Below, piece after piece: positions 33,229-44,189 of a stretch of DNA of 64,000 bases. Under the pieces are notes generated by a model that saw only the letters and a program-made list of their open reading frames with translations, did not search any database and was not told the origin of the DNA. The position numbers and the translations under genes were made by a program. Numbering within the stretch: the first letter of the stretch is position 1; each line of letters starts with the position of its first letter. Source of the stretch: Lolium rigidum (Eukaryota; Streptophyta; Magnoliopsida; Poales; Poaceae); the NCBI RefSeq assembly GCF_022539505.1, contig NC_061512.1:252852510-252916509 (forward strand). The letters are read 5' to 3'.

Positions 33229-34627
33229 TGATGACCCACAAGTATAGGGGATCGCAGCAGTCTTCGCGGGTAGTATAACCCAATTTATTGATTCGACACA
33301 AGGGGAGACAAAGGATACTTGGAGGCCTTAACAGCGGAGTTGTCAATTCAGCTACACCTGGAAACAGACTTGCTCGCAAGAGTTTATCAGTAGTAACAGT
33401 TTTATAGCAATAGCGATAGTGAAATAACGACGACAGAGTAACAGAGACAGCAGTAGTGATTATAGTAAACAGCAGGATTAAAATACTATAGGCACGGGGA
33501 CGGATAACGGGCGTTGCATGGATGAGAGAAACTCATGTAACAATCATAGCAGGGCATTTGCAGATAATAATAAAACGGTTTCCAAGTACAAAGCAATCAA
33601 TAGGCATGTGTTCCAATTATAATCGTACATGCTCGCAATGAGAAACTTGCACAACATCTTTTGTCCTACCAGCCGGTGGCAGCCGGGCCTCAAGGGAATC
33701 TACTGGATATTAAGGTACTCCTTTTAATAGAGTACCAGAGCAAAGCATTAACACTCCGTGAACACATGTGATCCTCACATCACTACCATCCCCTCCGGTT
33801 GTCCCGATTCTTGTCACTTCGGGGCCATTGGTTCCGGAGAGCGACATGTGTATACAACTTGCAGGTAAGACCATAAACAATGAATATCATGATGAAATAA
33901 TAACATGTTCAGATCTGAGATCATGGCACTCGGGCCCTAGTGACAAGCATTAAACATAGCAAGTCGCAACAATATCATCAAAGTACCAAATACGGACACT
34001 AGGCACTATGCCCTAACAATCTTATGCTATTACATGACCAATCTCATCCAATCCCTACCATCCCCTTCGGCCTACAGCGGGGGAATTACTCACTCATGGA
34101 TGGGGGAAACATTGCTGGTTGATGGAGAGGCGTCGGTGATGATGATGGCGATGATCTCCTCCAATTCCCTGTCCCGGCGGAGTGCTAGAACAGAGACTTC
34201 TGGCTCCCGAGACGGAGTTTCGCGATGTGGCGGCGTTCTGGAGGCTTTTTGGCGACTTCGACTTCTCCTCGTGCGTTTTTAGGTCGAAGGCAATATATAG
34301 TCCGAAGGAGGGCATCGGAGGCCGGCTGAGGGGGCCACACTACAGGGCCGCGCGGGCCCCCCCTGGGCCGCACCGCCTTATGGTGTGGGGCCCTCAGGCC
34401 TCCACCTGACTTGTCCTTCTGGCTCCGTCAGTATTCTGTGAAAATAGGGCCTTCTGCATAAATTCCGAGGATTTTCCTGAAAGTTGGATTTCTGCACAAA
34501 AACAAGACACCAGAGCAGTTCTGCTAAAAACAGCGTTAGTCCGTGTTAGTTGCATCCAAAATACACAAATTAGAGGCAAAACAATAGCAAAAGTGTTCGG
34601 GAAAGTAGATACGTTTTGGACGTATCA
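33229..34627 (-). mobile_element. Solo LTR of an Athila-type gypsy element
   Basis: A 1,399-bp LTR with perfect TSD ATGAA (33224-33228 and 34628-34632) and no internal sequence. It begins TGATGACCCACAAGTATAGG like the Athila LTR at 29040, then diverges, so it is a related but different family. It ends TTTTGGACGTATCA. A GC-rich block with GGCCGCGCGGGCCC lies at 34348-34370. Orientation is inferred from the Athila LTR it resembles. Confidence 0.9.
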
Positions 34628-34632
34628 ATGAA

Positions 34633-35433
34633 CATAGGGGGAGTGTGGTTTAAATCCATTGAGCTATCCCTCCCCCCATAATGCATAAAGAAATACAAAA
34701 CATTTGCTATTTGTCAACTAAGTGACTTATGAGCTTCATGTTGAGTTGTAGTCCGTGAGTCCTAGATACATCTAGGCAACCTCACACTACTATACTCTTA
34801 CACGGTGGCTTCGGCCACCAACACCCCCTCTTTGAGGGGTTTTTTGGTTCTTTGTGACCTTGTTGTGTCTTTCTTCTTTGCTTTATTTTTCTTGTTTTTG
34901 GAGAACCTCTTTCAAGCTTGTTTTCTCGTGATTTTTCAAGCTTGGTTGTATGTTCTTTTTCTCCATCCTTCTAGTTTCGTTACCCTCCTTTTTGGTGTTC
35001 CGATGCCAAAGGGGGAGAAGTTCCTAGGTGGATGAGGACCTTTGTTGTTTGTAGCCATTTGGTTCTAGTTGTTTATATTGTCTTATGGCTACATCAACAA
35101 CCCTATGGAGGCATCTTATTGTGAGTTTGGGTATTCTCAAGGCTATGGTATGATAACTTCACCCAAATCTCCGTGCATGATCTTATGTTGCCTCCATATT
35201 GTGCATATGCTACTTGAACATGTCATTTATCTATGTTGCATATGTGCTTGGTTTGTAAAAACTAGGGGGAGTGATGTCTATATAACATGTGTATTTGTAT
35301 TCAAATACATATTCATGATATGCACATCTGTAGGGGGAGCTCCGTCAAGTTTTTGCAAATCTAAGTATCTCATCATAATATCATATGTTATTGTCAACTC
35401 TTGTGTTGTCATCAAACACCAAAAGGGGGAGAT
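34633..35433 (+). other. Multiple polypurine tracts before the copia 3' LTR
   Basis: Five GGGGGAG motifs occur at about 34637, 35010, 35264, 35332 and 35424, the last abutting the LTR start. Sireviruses are known for several conserved polypurine tracts in this place. The sequence between is T-rich and non-coding; the short ORFs here look like chance, and I see no envelope-like gene. Confidence 0.7.
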
Positions 35434-36873
35434 TGTAAGAGCAAAATTCACACCCCAAGTTTTGTGTGTTTGATGACAACACTTGAGTAATCTCACCGTG
35501 TGCCTTGAGTATCATTGTTAGATTTGCAAGAGCACGGTGACCTCGCCGGACACATCAAGATCGGAAGACTGAAGCATAGTTGATAGGTTTTCTTGTTTTG
35601 TGTGTGTTTAGCGAGGTGACATGGTTGGAGAGAAAAAGGGAAGAAAACCAGTTTTAGCCAGGCCGGTACTACCGGTACCAGTAGCAGCAGTACCGCTACC
35701 CCTATAGGTACCGCCCCACGGTACCGCTCTGAGTTCTGCGCCGAAACTGACCCACAGTACGAGTTGCGGTACCTCTGCAGTACCTGTAGCGGTAGTACCG
35801 CTCACGCGCGGTAGTATCGCTCACGGTTCCGCCCAGGTACCGTAAACGAGTTACGGCTGTACCGCCCTGGTACCGCCCTGGTACCGCTTCGAATCCAGTA
35901 AGGTTTGGACCCTGTTGCGGTACCTCGAGCGGTAGTACCGCTCTGCGTCCTTTGATCAGATCTGGGGGGATTTCGAACTCACAGCGGTAGTACTGCTTCC
36001 CTGAAGCGGTAGTACCGCTTAGGCAAAAACTGGACATAACGGTTGGATTTGGAGGATCCTATTTAAGGGCCCCTTCTTCCCCAACACGATTTTATCTCTT
36101 CCCCCTCTCTCTCCTCCATTGTTGCTGAGCTTAATCCTTGAGGATCTCCTTCACCATCCAACCAATCTTGCCCAAACTTTGAGGATTGGTGGAGGAGGCC
36201 CCGATCTATAGTTCTACCAAGAGAGATTTCACCAATACTAGCTATTCCTTAGTGGATCTTGGTGGTAGGGTTCCTTTAGTGGAGCATTGGAGAAGAGTTC
36301 CTTGGTGGAGCATTGGAAGGGTTCCTTTGGTGGAGCATTGGAAGGGTTCCTTTGGTGGAGCATTGGAGAAGGGTTCCTATGGTGGAGCATTGGAGATGTG
36401 CAGCTATGGAGTCTAGCTTGGTGATGTACTAGCTCCATAGGGTGTTGGGAGCATCCTTGTGTGTGGAGCTCGCCCCAACCTTGTGAAGGAATCACCGCCT
36501 CGACCGGTGCCTTAGTGGAAGAGGGAGACCACCTTCGTGGAGCTCTCTCGAGGAAGAAGGTGAGGCCTTCCTTTGTGGTGTGGCCGCCTAGTCTCTTGTG
36601 TGAGACTAGCACCTCCTCAACGCAGACGTACTTCCTATTGTGGAAGGAACTGCGGGAAACAAACCTCGACTTGCCTCGCGCCCCCGGTTGTCTCACTCCT
36701 TACTCTCGTTATCTTGTTGATTCCTTTACTTGTTGCACTTGCCCGATAATCATTGTAGGATCACCCCTATTGCTAAAGTTCTCACCTTTACCTTCCGTTG
36801 CATAAAAATTGAAAAAGACTAAAACTTGCCGTAGCGCCATTCACCCCCCCTCTTGTTCGCTACTATCCATTCA
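35434..36873 (+). repeat. 3' LTR of the Sirevirus-like copia
   Basis: It starts TGTAAGAGC right after the polypurine tract and ends about TATCCATTCA at 36873, shortly after the C-rich run (CACCCCCCCTCTTG) usual near the end of such LTRs. The right border is the place where sequence related to another LTR (36874 on) begins. A 24-29 bp repeat with GTGGAGCATTGGA occurs five times at 36277-36395. Confidence 0.75.
35640..36020 (+). repeat. Palindrome cluster in the copia LTR
   Basis: GCGGTAGTACCGC, a perfect palindrome around the central A/T apart from the middle base, occurs at 35789-35801, 35929-35941 and 36006-36018. One-base variants lie at about 35808 and 35984, amid many GGTACC/CCGGTA words. 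Sirevirus LTRs carry such CNG-rich palindrome clusters in their upstream regulatory part, where they may bind regulators or attract DNA methylation. Confidence 0.7.
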
Positions 36874-37812
36874 CCTATGATGAGGAGGGAGTAGTTCTCC
36901 CTCGAGGCTAAGGGCTGTACCGGTAGCTATGTGGTTAATCTCTCTCCCATGTACTTCAATACAATGACCTCATGAGCTGCCTTACATGATTGTGATTCAT
37001 ATGATGAGCTTTGTATCACTATTAATCTATGTGCTACTCTAGTGATGTTATTAAAGTACTCTATTCCTCCTCCATGATGTAATGTTGACAGTGTGTGCGT
37101 CATGTAGTACTTGGCATAGGTTATGATTGTAATCTCTTGTAGATTATGGAGTTAACTAATACTATGATAGTATTGATGCGATCTATTCCCCCTTTCATAG
37201 CATGACGGTGACGAGTGTGCATGCTATGTTAGTACTCGGTATAATTGCAATGGTCTATTATGCACTCTAAGGTTACTTAAATATGAACACCGGATGTTGT
37301 GGAGCTTGTTAACTCCGGCTTGAGGGAGCTCTTGTAGCCCTACACAATGAATGGTGTTTGTTATCCAACAAGAGAGTGTAGAGTGTAGCATTTATTTATT
37401 AGTTATGTGATCAATGTTGAGAGTGTCCACTAGTGAAAGTATGATCCCCAGGCCTTGTTTCTAAGCATCGAATCTCCGTTTATTTACTGTTCTACTGCAT
37501 GTTTACTCGCTGCCATATTTATTTCAGATTGTTATTACCACTCATATTCATCCATATCACTTGCATTTTACTATCTCTTCGCCGAACTAGTGTACCTATA
37601 CATCTGACAAGTGTATTAGGTGTGTTGGGGACACAAGAGACTTCTTGTATCGTAATTGCAGGGTTGCTTGAGAGGGATATCTTTGACCTCTACCTCCCTG
37701 AGTTCGATAAACCTTGGGTGATTCACTTAAGGGAAACTTGCTGCTGTTCTACAAACCTCTGCTCTTGGAGGCCCAACACTGTCTACAGGAATAGAAGCGT
37801 GCGTAGACATCA
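36874..37812 (+). repeat. Athila-type LTR fragment, inverted relative to the copies at 18426 and 25328
   Basis: Reverse-complement similarity to about the first 890 bp of the LTR at 18426-19882. It starts in GATGAGGAGGGAGTAGTTCTC and ends at the LTR terminus (CGTAGACATCA, 37812). The missing part probably lies beyond the copia element, left of the window. The copy is older or from another subfamily, as it differs more than the two LTRs differ from each other. Confidence 0.8.
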
Positions 37813-39176
37813 AGACACGTGAAGTCGACGCACATGCAAAGGACCTCCGTGTTTTTCTTCGGGACCAGCACTGGGTTTGCTACCCATGTGGCTTATGTGC
37901 GTAACTCTTTGATAAATCCTGCTTCTCTGAGCCGATTAATTTCTGATAGCATAGCTTTGCGGTTTGGTTCCGAAAAACGCTGCAAAGGTTGTTTGATTGG
38001 TCTAGCCATTGGATCCAAGTTTAGGGGGTGCTCGGCAAGTTCCCTGGGTACTACTGGCATATCAGCTGGACACCATGCGAAGATTTTCCAGTGCTCACGG
38101 AGGAACTCGACGAGCGCGCTTTCCTATGCGAGGTCCATGTTTGTTGCGATAGCTGTCATTTTCTTGGGATCTATTGGGTGAATATGTACTTCCTTGGAGT
38201 TTTTAGGGGTGTCAAAGGTTGGATCCTTGAGCGGCCTTCCTCCGTCTGGCAACACGTCATAATCAGTTGTTAGCCTTGACGCCATGTACTCTGCTTGCAT
38301 CCCGAAAGTTTCTGACAGTCGATGAAAATCCTTGTCACACTTATCAACTAGCGCAAAACTGCCTTTCACTATGATTGGGCCTTTGGGTCCAGGGAGTCTC
38401 CACAACAAGTATGTGTAATGTGGTACTGCCATAAACCTGGCATAGGCGGGTCGCCCCAACAAAGCATGATACTGTGACGGGAAATCCACGACTTCAAACT
38501 CCAACCTCTCTCTTCTGTAATTTTCTCGGGTTCCAAACTGAACGTCGAGATTGATCTTTCCCAATGGGTAGCTCGGCTTTTCTGGTGTGATACCATGGAA
38601 ACACGTATCAGTTGGTAACAAGTTTGCCAAGGATATGTTCATCTTCCTCAGTGTATCTGCATACATGAGGTTGAAACTACTCCCGCCACCAATGAACACT
38701 CGTGAAACATCGAATCCCGCGATCACCGCTGGTAAGATCAAAGCAGACTGTCCTGGTCGTGGAACTTGTTGCGGGTGATCAGCTATGGTGAAGCCGATGT
38801 CTTGTCCTGGCCAGTTTAGGTACTCGATTGTTGGTGGAAGCATCTTCTCTGCCATAAAAACTTGTCGCGAGATTACTTTCGGAGCTTTGTTGGATGGCCT
38901 GCCTTTTTGAATCATCAAGACCGCACCACTTGTGTCGATATAGGGACCTGGTTGTGGAGCTACCGTCAACTGCAACTGGTGCCGATTTTCGTCCGTGATT
39001 GCGGGTGGAGGTGGAAGGTGAATCTCACTCCTTGGACCACAGGGGTTTACGTTTCTTGCACAACGTCGTTGGTATGCGCTGCATATCGATGTAGTGCTAG
39101 AAAAGTTCGGCAGTCCTTTTGCAGATGCCCTGACTGCCTCTTTCCATTGTTGTCGAGGAAAAAGTGCATTTGGCAT
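37813..39176 (-). pseudogene. Tat2 protease and reverse-transcriptase start
   Basis: The frame at 38124-39176 holds an aspartic-protease-like fold (VIAGFDVSRVFIGGGSSFNLMYADTLRKM). The family active site is Asp-Gly-Gly; here it reads Gly-Gly-Gly (codon at 38688-38690), so the catalytic Asp is lost. Then LDVQFGTRENYRRERLEFEVVDF and a YHALLGRPAYARFMAVPHY segment lead to the RT linker. After a stop at 38124-38126 the sequence goes on in frame to RT fingers (INRLREAGFIKEL, VANPVLVPKKNTEVLCMCVDF), with another stop near 37890. Confidence 0.8.
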
Positions 39177-39183
39177 GATCCGT

Positions 39184-40668
39184 TTAAGAGATCCTCGGGT
39201 GATACATACGGCCTCTGAAACCTTGGTACATTATTTTGCCTGTTGGGACGGGAGCCATCCTTGTAATCGCTTCGGTGCTCGACACTCTTTTGATAATCAT
39301 CTCGATTATTTCCCCCGTTGTTTCCTCGGAAGTCAGCCGATATTTGGCCGGGAGCATCATAGTCTGAGAACTGTCGAGAGAATTGTTGCCTATTTTGAAA
39401 GTTTCGGTTGCGCTCACATCTTCTCCATCTGCCCAGCGGTTCGCTATTTCCATGAGTGCTGCTATTGTTTTCGGGTTGGTTCTTCCCAAATCCTCGACGA
39501 AGTCCCTCCTTCAGATTCCAGCAACAAATGCATCTATTGCTCTTTCGTCAGATATGTTTTTTGCCGAGTTTTTGATGATGTTCCACCTCTGTATATACAT
39601 CCTCATTGATTCATCATGCTTTTGTCTACAGGCCCTTAGCTGCTCCAGTGATGCGGGTTTTTTGCACGTGGACAAGAAATTCTTCACGAATATGTCCTCG
39701 AAATTTTCCCAACTGTCGATGGAACCAGGAGGCAGCTTTTTTATCCATGACCGTGCTGCTCCACTCAAGTGCATCTGGATGCTTTGCATGGTCGTTGCTC
39801 TGGTTCAGCCCATCAGTTTCACCCTCTCCAGGTAGTCGATTAACCAATCCTCAGGATCTTGCAGGCCATCGAACTTTTTGTAATTATTGGGTAGCTTAAA
39901 CCCGGATGGGACCCGAGTTTTACGAACTCGCTGCGTGAAGCACGGGAGCCCACACATATCCTCCTCGTCAACCTCTGGTGTGTGCCGACGTTCTCTTCTT
40001 TCATGCCGCGCTCTATCAACCCTTGCCTGCGTTGCTGTATCTCTTGCCCCACTCGTTCTCGGAGGGTCCTGCACTACTGTTGTAGGTCGTGGACTATTTT
40101 GCCTTGCAGAGCATTCGGGAGGCATGCTTGTGCCCGCGAACGCTGTTCCCATGACTCCGCAGCCTGCCATGGCCATGTTATACAATGCTTCTCTCGGATC
40201 TCCGGGAGGTGGTCTGGACGCCAGGATGAAAGCCTGTGTCGTCATATACCCAGCTTCTGGTGTCTTTGAAATAATATTCCCCCTTGTATCTATCAACATA
40301 AATGACATGTCGAGGTTTTGGACTAGGTTCTCCCCCTTGGCCTCAGGTATATGCTGCAACCGAGACCTTGCCCTATTGTGAGCTTCTCTGTGACTATCTC
40401 CTCCCGAAGTGCCTGATTGTCGACTCAACACAGCTCTTCTCCTGCTTGACTCGGAAGCCGCGGCTTGCCTCCTATCCAGCGCAACTTTCTGTTTTTCGAG
40501 TTCTCGTCTAGCACGGGCGAGTCTATATTGGTATGCTTGTAACTCTTCAGCTATGGCGGCCGTAGTCATCGGCTCCGTGCCGTCGATAGCTTTTGCAACT
40601 CGGTCCCAAACTGCTTGCGGAAATTGTACCATCTGTCGTGTTGCAGGTCCAACATATTTGGTTCCCAA
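39184..40668 (-). pseudogene. Tat2 gag
   Basis: One frame from about 40668 down to 39184 is broken by TGA near 39805 and by TGA just below 39511, the latter at a place where the family has Arg (CGA to TGA). Visible parts: a leader with a charged helix (ELQAYQYRLARARRELEKQK), an Arg-rich middle, the Gag core (FKLPNNYKKFDGLQDPEDWL, MQSIQMHLSGAARSWIKKLP, ENFEDIFVKNFLSTCKKPAS, ESMRMYIQRWNIIKNSAKNI) and a C-terminal basic part. It would form the element's capsid. Confidence 0.85.
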
Positions 40669-40782
40669 ACCTCGCGTAAGAACATCGGGATCGATGTACG
40701 GATTTCCCGCATCATCGAAAGCCTCTGATGTCTCCTCTTGTGGGCGACTTGCTTCTACAATTACATAGATTTGATGGTATTT

Positions 40783-40968
40783 TTAACTTTGACCTTTGTT
40801 GGGATTGGTGACACCGTCGTAGAGATCGGCGAAGACTTCCCCAACAAAAGTAGATTTGTCGATGAAGCTGAAGCTGTCGACGCTGTCTGAGTCGCTTCTT
40901 ATACTGGAGTCCATAGACAACTCGAAGGACATGCTGCCGAAGATCTTGGCGAGTTTTTCGCTTGCCAT
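40783..40968 (-). CDS. N-terminal Gag leader ORF of Tat2
   Basis: A 61-residue ORF starting MASEKLAKIFGSMSFELSMD, rich in Ser and Asp, ending DLYDGVTNPNKGQS. It precedes the gag frame by about 30 bases. It looks like the beginning of the Gag protein of this family, cut off by a stop. Whether it was once joined by a frame change or by splicing is unclear; the apparent gap (about 40 bases) is too short for a normal plant intron. Confidence 0.5.
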   Translation of the reverse strand: MASEKLAKIFGSMSFELSMDSSIRSDSDSVDSFSFIDKSTFVGEVFADLYDGVTNPNKGQS

Positions 40969-41302
40969 AGTTTGACGAAGCGTGGCGGCGAAATCTCCTC
41001 GTCGCCTATCTCGAACGATGACGATGACTCCGAAAGATCGGAACCGACTGCCGACGATCCGAACGAAACCGGAACCTCGAGACGATGCGATCCTTCTTTT
41101 CCAACGCGGAAGTGGAACCTTCCGAACGTCATCTCCATAGGCTCCTCCAGATACGCATATGATCCAAACGGGAGGGTGGGTGAGGAATAAAATCGACTAG
41201 ACCAGTTTCGATCTGTTTACCTCTGTCCAACGCGCTGCTTGCCACTGAAGACGTCGACGATGTTGAGCGTGACATCGAGATCAACTTCTTGTCGCCTCTA
41301 AT

Positions 41303-41320
41303 CCCCACGGTCGATGCCAA
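41303..41320 (-). other. Primer-binding site of Tat2
   Basis: On the minus strand TTGGCATCGACCGTGGGG lies next to the LTR, differing at only a few bases from the Tat1 site (TTGGCGCCCACCGTGGGG). Confidence 0.7.
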
Positions 41321-41321
41321 T

Positions 41322-41715
41322 TGACAAGGTATCGACTTGTCAATGCCTACAGATTGTAGACTAGGGTTTTAGCAGGAAGTAGAGGGCAAGTAGATCTCGA
41401 GGGTTCAGCCGGAAAAGTACTCGACTGCTAGAAAACTAGGGCTGTGTTGACAATGAAATCGATCCCCCATTTCTCCCTCGACTCCCCCTTATATAGGAGG
41501 TGGAGCCGAGGGTTTCGTGATGTACAAGTTACAAAGTTCGGGAGACTCTTTGAGTTCGTCCCGTAATAGTTACAAGTTGAGTATTCCTAATACAACTCTA
41601 TCTTTCCAAACTATCTCTTAATTGGGCTTCCGAGCTTCATAAACTTCGGGTCGTGGACCTTCAGTAAACCCCGAGTACCATCTTCGGTAGGCCCATTGGG
41701 GATGCCTATGTGAAA
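41322..41715 (-). repeat. 5' LTR of Tat2
   Basis: The left border TGACAAGG next to the primer site is clear. The right border is approximate: the LTR-like text ends around GGCCCATTGGGGATGCC (41691-41708). It contains CTTATATAGGAGGTGG (41489-41504), a good TATA region in this orientation. At about 390 bp it is short; I could not fix the terminal dinucleotide or a TSD. Confidence 0.6.
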
Positions 41716-42348
41716 CGCCGCAAGAGGGCCGCCACGGAGCCACCCAACTGATAAAAGCTAGAGTGGAATCCTCACGCGTACAGGACGCCCGCGTCGAGTG
41801 AAATCCACGGCCCCGGCGGAGAGTCGCCGACGAGACCGCCGGCCCCGTCCGTAGCTAGACTAGTAGTAGACTCACCGCCGGCCCCATCCGTAGCTAGACT
41901 AGTAGTAGTAGATTTAAGAAAAAAATGTAATGGCTAACTTTAATGAAGAAAAAACTATCTCTCTATGACACGCGGGCCAGAGGCGGACAAGGGGCGGACG
42001 CGGGCGGCCAGCAATCGGCATCCGCGGTCACGCAAACTCATCCCAGATTTGGGTCGTATTTGGGTCGTCCCGGACGTCGGCCATCTGTTTTTGGGATGGG
42101 TCCACGCGCTGGGCCGCGTTTTTGTCCGGTTGGACCGTTCCCGCCACGTTGGAGATGCCCTTAGAGCGGTGTTGTCCGCTCCCATCAAACATGGAACATA
42201 GGTGAGTCGTTGGATGATCTGATTGTATGGCTAAGATTAGTAGAGATAATAATAATATACGTATTTGGTATTTTAACAGTCAAAATACCAATAAAGTTCT
42301 GCTACGCTGAAACACCTCAGTTTAATTTAACTCCATCACATTTCTGTC
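41716..42348. other. Spacer with a short tandem repeat and a Harbinger-type MITE end
   Basis: GACCGCCGGCCCCGTCCGTA and the following CTAGACTAGTAGTAG occur twice at 41834-41911 (period about 39 bp). From about 41960 the sequence is GC-rich with cGGACG/GGGTCG words and ends at 42161 with TTGGAGATGCCC followed by TTA, the typical terminus and target triplet of PIF/Harbinger MITEs. The opposite terminus was not found. No coding sequence is seen. Confidence 0.5.
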
Positions 42349-42624
42349 TAAGAGCATCTCCAGTCACTGGGGCTCCCCGGGCCGAAATTCGGCGCTATTT
42401 AGCGCCGGATTGGATGAAAGTTTGGTCCGGGCAGCGCCGAAGTTCCAGCCGTCTCCCCGGTAGACACCCAGGGTTCGGCGATTTTTTAAGGAAAACGTCC
42501 CTAGATGCCAAATTTTGTGCATAATTCGGTGAATTTGACCAGTTTTGCCAACATTTGGCTTATAACAAATAAGCGTTTACAGTTCAATAAAACAAGACAA
42601 GTTTTCAAACAAATCAATTGGAAA

Positions 42625-43101
42625 CTAGTTGGTTTTTCCTCGAAGCGTCCATATGTGCTCCACCAGATCATCCTGCAGCTGTTGATGCATTGTGGAGTCT
42701 CGAATCTCCTGACGCATAGCGATGAACGCATCCCACGATGCCAGCACCTGGTGGTTAGGCTGTCCAAGAGGACCCTCTCTGTCATATGGTGCAGCTAGCT
42801 CACTCGGAGGAACCGGATGCTTCCGGCTCATCCGGAAACGGCGCCTAAAAACAGCCTCACCGTGCAATGGATTATCGACGAAGTAGTCGGCGTAGAGCAT
42901 GCAGTAGTCCTTCATTCACTGTCTCGGGTTGTACTTCCGGCGACCTGGTGCCGACCCACCACGGCGACCAATGACCGACTCGGCGTACAAGCCGGACAGG
43001 CAAGCTAGGATCAGCAGGTGCTCCTCGTCTTGGGAGACGGCTGCCGTTTCTTCTTCAAGAAGCTCGGCGAACATCTGCTTCTCCTCCTCGTCGGAGTCCA
43101 T
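42625..43101 (-). pseudogene. PIF/Harbinger transposase deletion derivative
   Basis: The start is the ATG at 43101 (MDSDEEEKQMFAELLEEE), a typical acidic N-terminus, followed by RRGGSAPGRRKYNPRQ, a nonsense codon at 42916-42918 (TGA, probably from CGA), then KDYCMLYADYFVDNPLHGEAVFRRRFRMSR. There the protein jumps to its C-terminal end (IRDSTMHQQLQDDLVEHIWTLRGK). The whole DDE catalytic domain between is deleted, so it cannot be a transposase. The open frame upstream of 43101 is probably untranslated leader. Confidence 0.85.
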
Positions 43102-43396
43102 GCCCGGACAGGCAATTGGACGAACACCTGTCGGGTGTATCGACGAGGAGCGTCGCGAGGGAGCTGCCCGACGGCGGAAAATAGGCAGAGGAGGAATGAC
43201 AGGTGGCGGAATATAGGCTGCTGGGTGGAGGAACAGCGGAGTTGACGCAATAGGCCGGCGGATTGGCGAGGGGTGGTGCCGGCGGCGACAGAGCAACGAG
43301 AGGGGAGGAGGGATTTGCGTCGACAAAGTGGTGGGGTTCCTCTGCTCTCTCGCCGACAGAGCGGGCCCGTCCCAGCTTTTCTCTCTTCCGTAGTCC

Positions 43397-43660
43397 CACT
43401 AGTAGAAAAATGGGCATCCGTTTTAGCCTTTAGTACCGGTTCACTTACGAACCGGTGCTAAAGGGGGCATTAGTACCGGTTCCTCTGCCCAGGCGGGCGA
43501 GGAACATCTATACCGGTTTGTTGCGGGCATTTTATACCGGTTCGTAACACGAACCGGTACGAAAGGTTATCAGCACAGTATTCAGGCGGAGGTGGGGCCA
43601 GGGCTGGACCTTTAGTACCGGTTCATCTTAGGAACCGGTACTAAAGGGTCTCTGCCCTAT
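43397..43660 (+). repeat. Left subterminal repeats of the CACTA element
   Basis: TTTAGTACCGGTTC-like words occur in both orientations near 43431, 43450, 43472, 43510, 43540, 43608 and 43633. The stretch 43606-43645 forms a near-perfect hairpin (CCTTTAGTACCGGTTC paired with GAACCGGTACTAAAGG). In En/Spm these regions bind the TnpA-type protein and are needed for transposition. Confidence 0.8.
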
Positions 43661-44189
43661 TTCTTCCGCGTGCCGCCGCGCCCGACCCCTGGATGCATCT
43701 CTCATTTTTGTCATTCTCCTTCTCTCCTCTCACATTTCCAAATATTTTGCACCTCTCACACTCCAATAATCTTCATTTTTCTCCACCATTTTAACAAGAT
43801 TAACGGCACCCATCTATCTAAGGGTTAGCAATATCATCCTTCCTTCCGGTGTTCCTAATTTAGCTCATTTCTTTGATAGTTTTAACTCATACTATTTTTC
43901 TAGTGCTAGCAAGGTGTTCGATGAAATGCCTAAGTTAGGGATTTTATTTTTGTATATGCAATTTGAGCTGAAATTATGGTATATTTTGTAGGTTTTAATT
44001 AGTATCATCCCCATCCTCACCTCCGTCGATCGCCAGCGTCGTCCCCTAGCCGGCACCGTACAACCTCGGTGAGCCTCTTCTTTTTTATAAAAAAACTTAG
44101 TTTTATGTGATGAACTTGAATATTAATTAAGTTTTTCACTCATATATCCACGATGTTGTGTAATTAATGATTTTTGATATACATATAAA

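Larger units (their letters stand above)
30557..36873 (+). mobile_element. Sirevirus-like Ty1/copia retrotransposon, 5' part outside window
   Basis: A plus-strand element entering the window inside integrase, with reverse transcriptase and RNase H, a spacer with several polypurine tracts, and a 3' LTR (35434-36873). Several GGGGGAG tracts before the LTR and a cluster of palindromes inside the LTR are known hallmarks of Sireviruses (Maximus/SIRE lineage). The element's 5' half should lie left of the window, beyond Tat1 and the rest of the Athila 3' LTR. A gypsy solo LTR (33229-34627) is nested in it. Confidence 0.8.
37813..41715 (-). mobile_element. Second Tat-lineage Ty3/gypsy retrotransposon (Tat2), 5' half only
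   Basis: A minus-strand element with 5' LTR at 41322 to about 41715, primer-binding site, Gag, protease and the start of reverse transcriptase. It breaks at 37813 inside the RT motif MCVDFT, where an Athila-type LTR is inserted. The rest of pol, integrase and 3' LTR should lie left of the window. Confidence 0.8.

Noticed and set aside
34805..35473. Plus-strand ORFs with hydrophobic segments between copia pol and LTR as an envelope-like gene
   Set aside because: They are short, in different frames and contain the polypurine tracts; hydrophobicity follows from the T-rich sequence.
36186..36696. ORFs with repeated VEHW/FGGALE-like motifs in the copia LTR
   Set aside because: They translate the tandem GTGGAGCATTGGA repeat of the LTR in different frames. 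An LTR is not expected to code.
41943..42201. Arg-rich ORFs at 41.9-42.2 kb as a host gene
   Set aside because: They overlap in both strands inside a GC-rich MITE-like sequence that ends in a Harbinger terminus.
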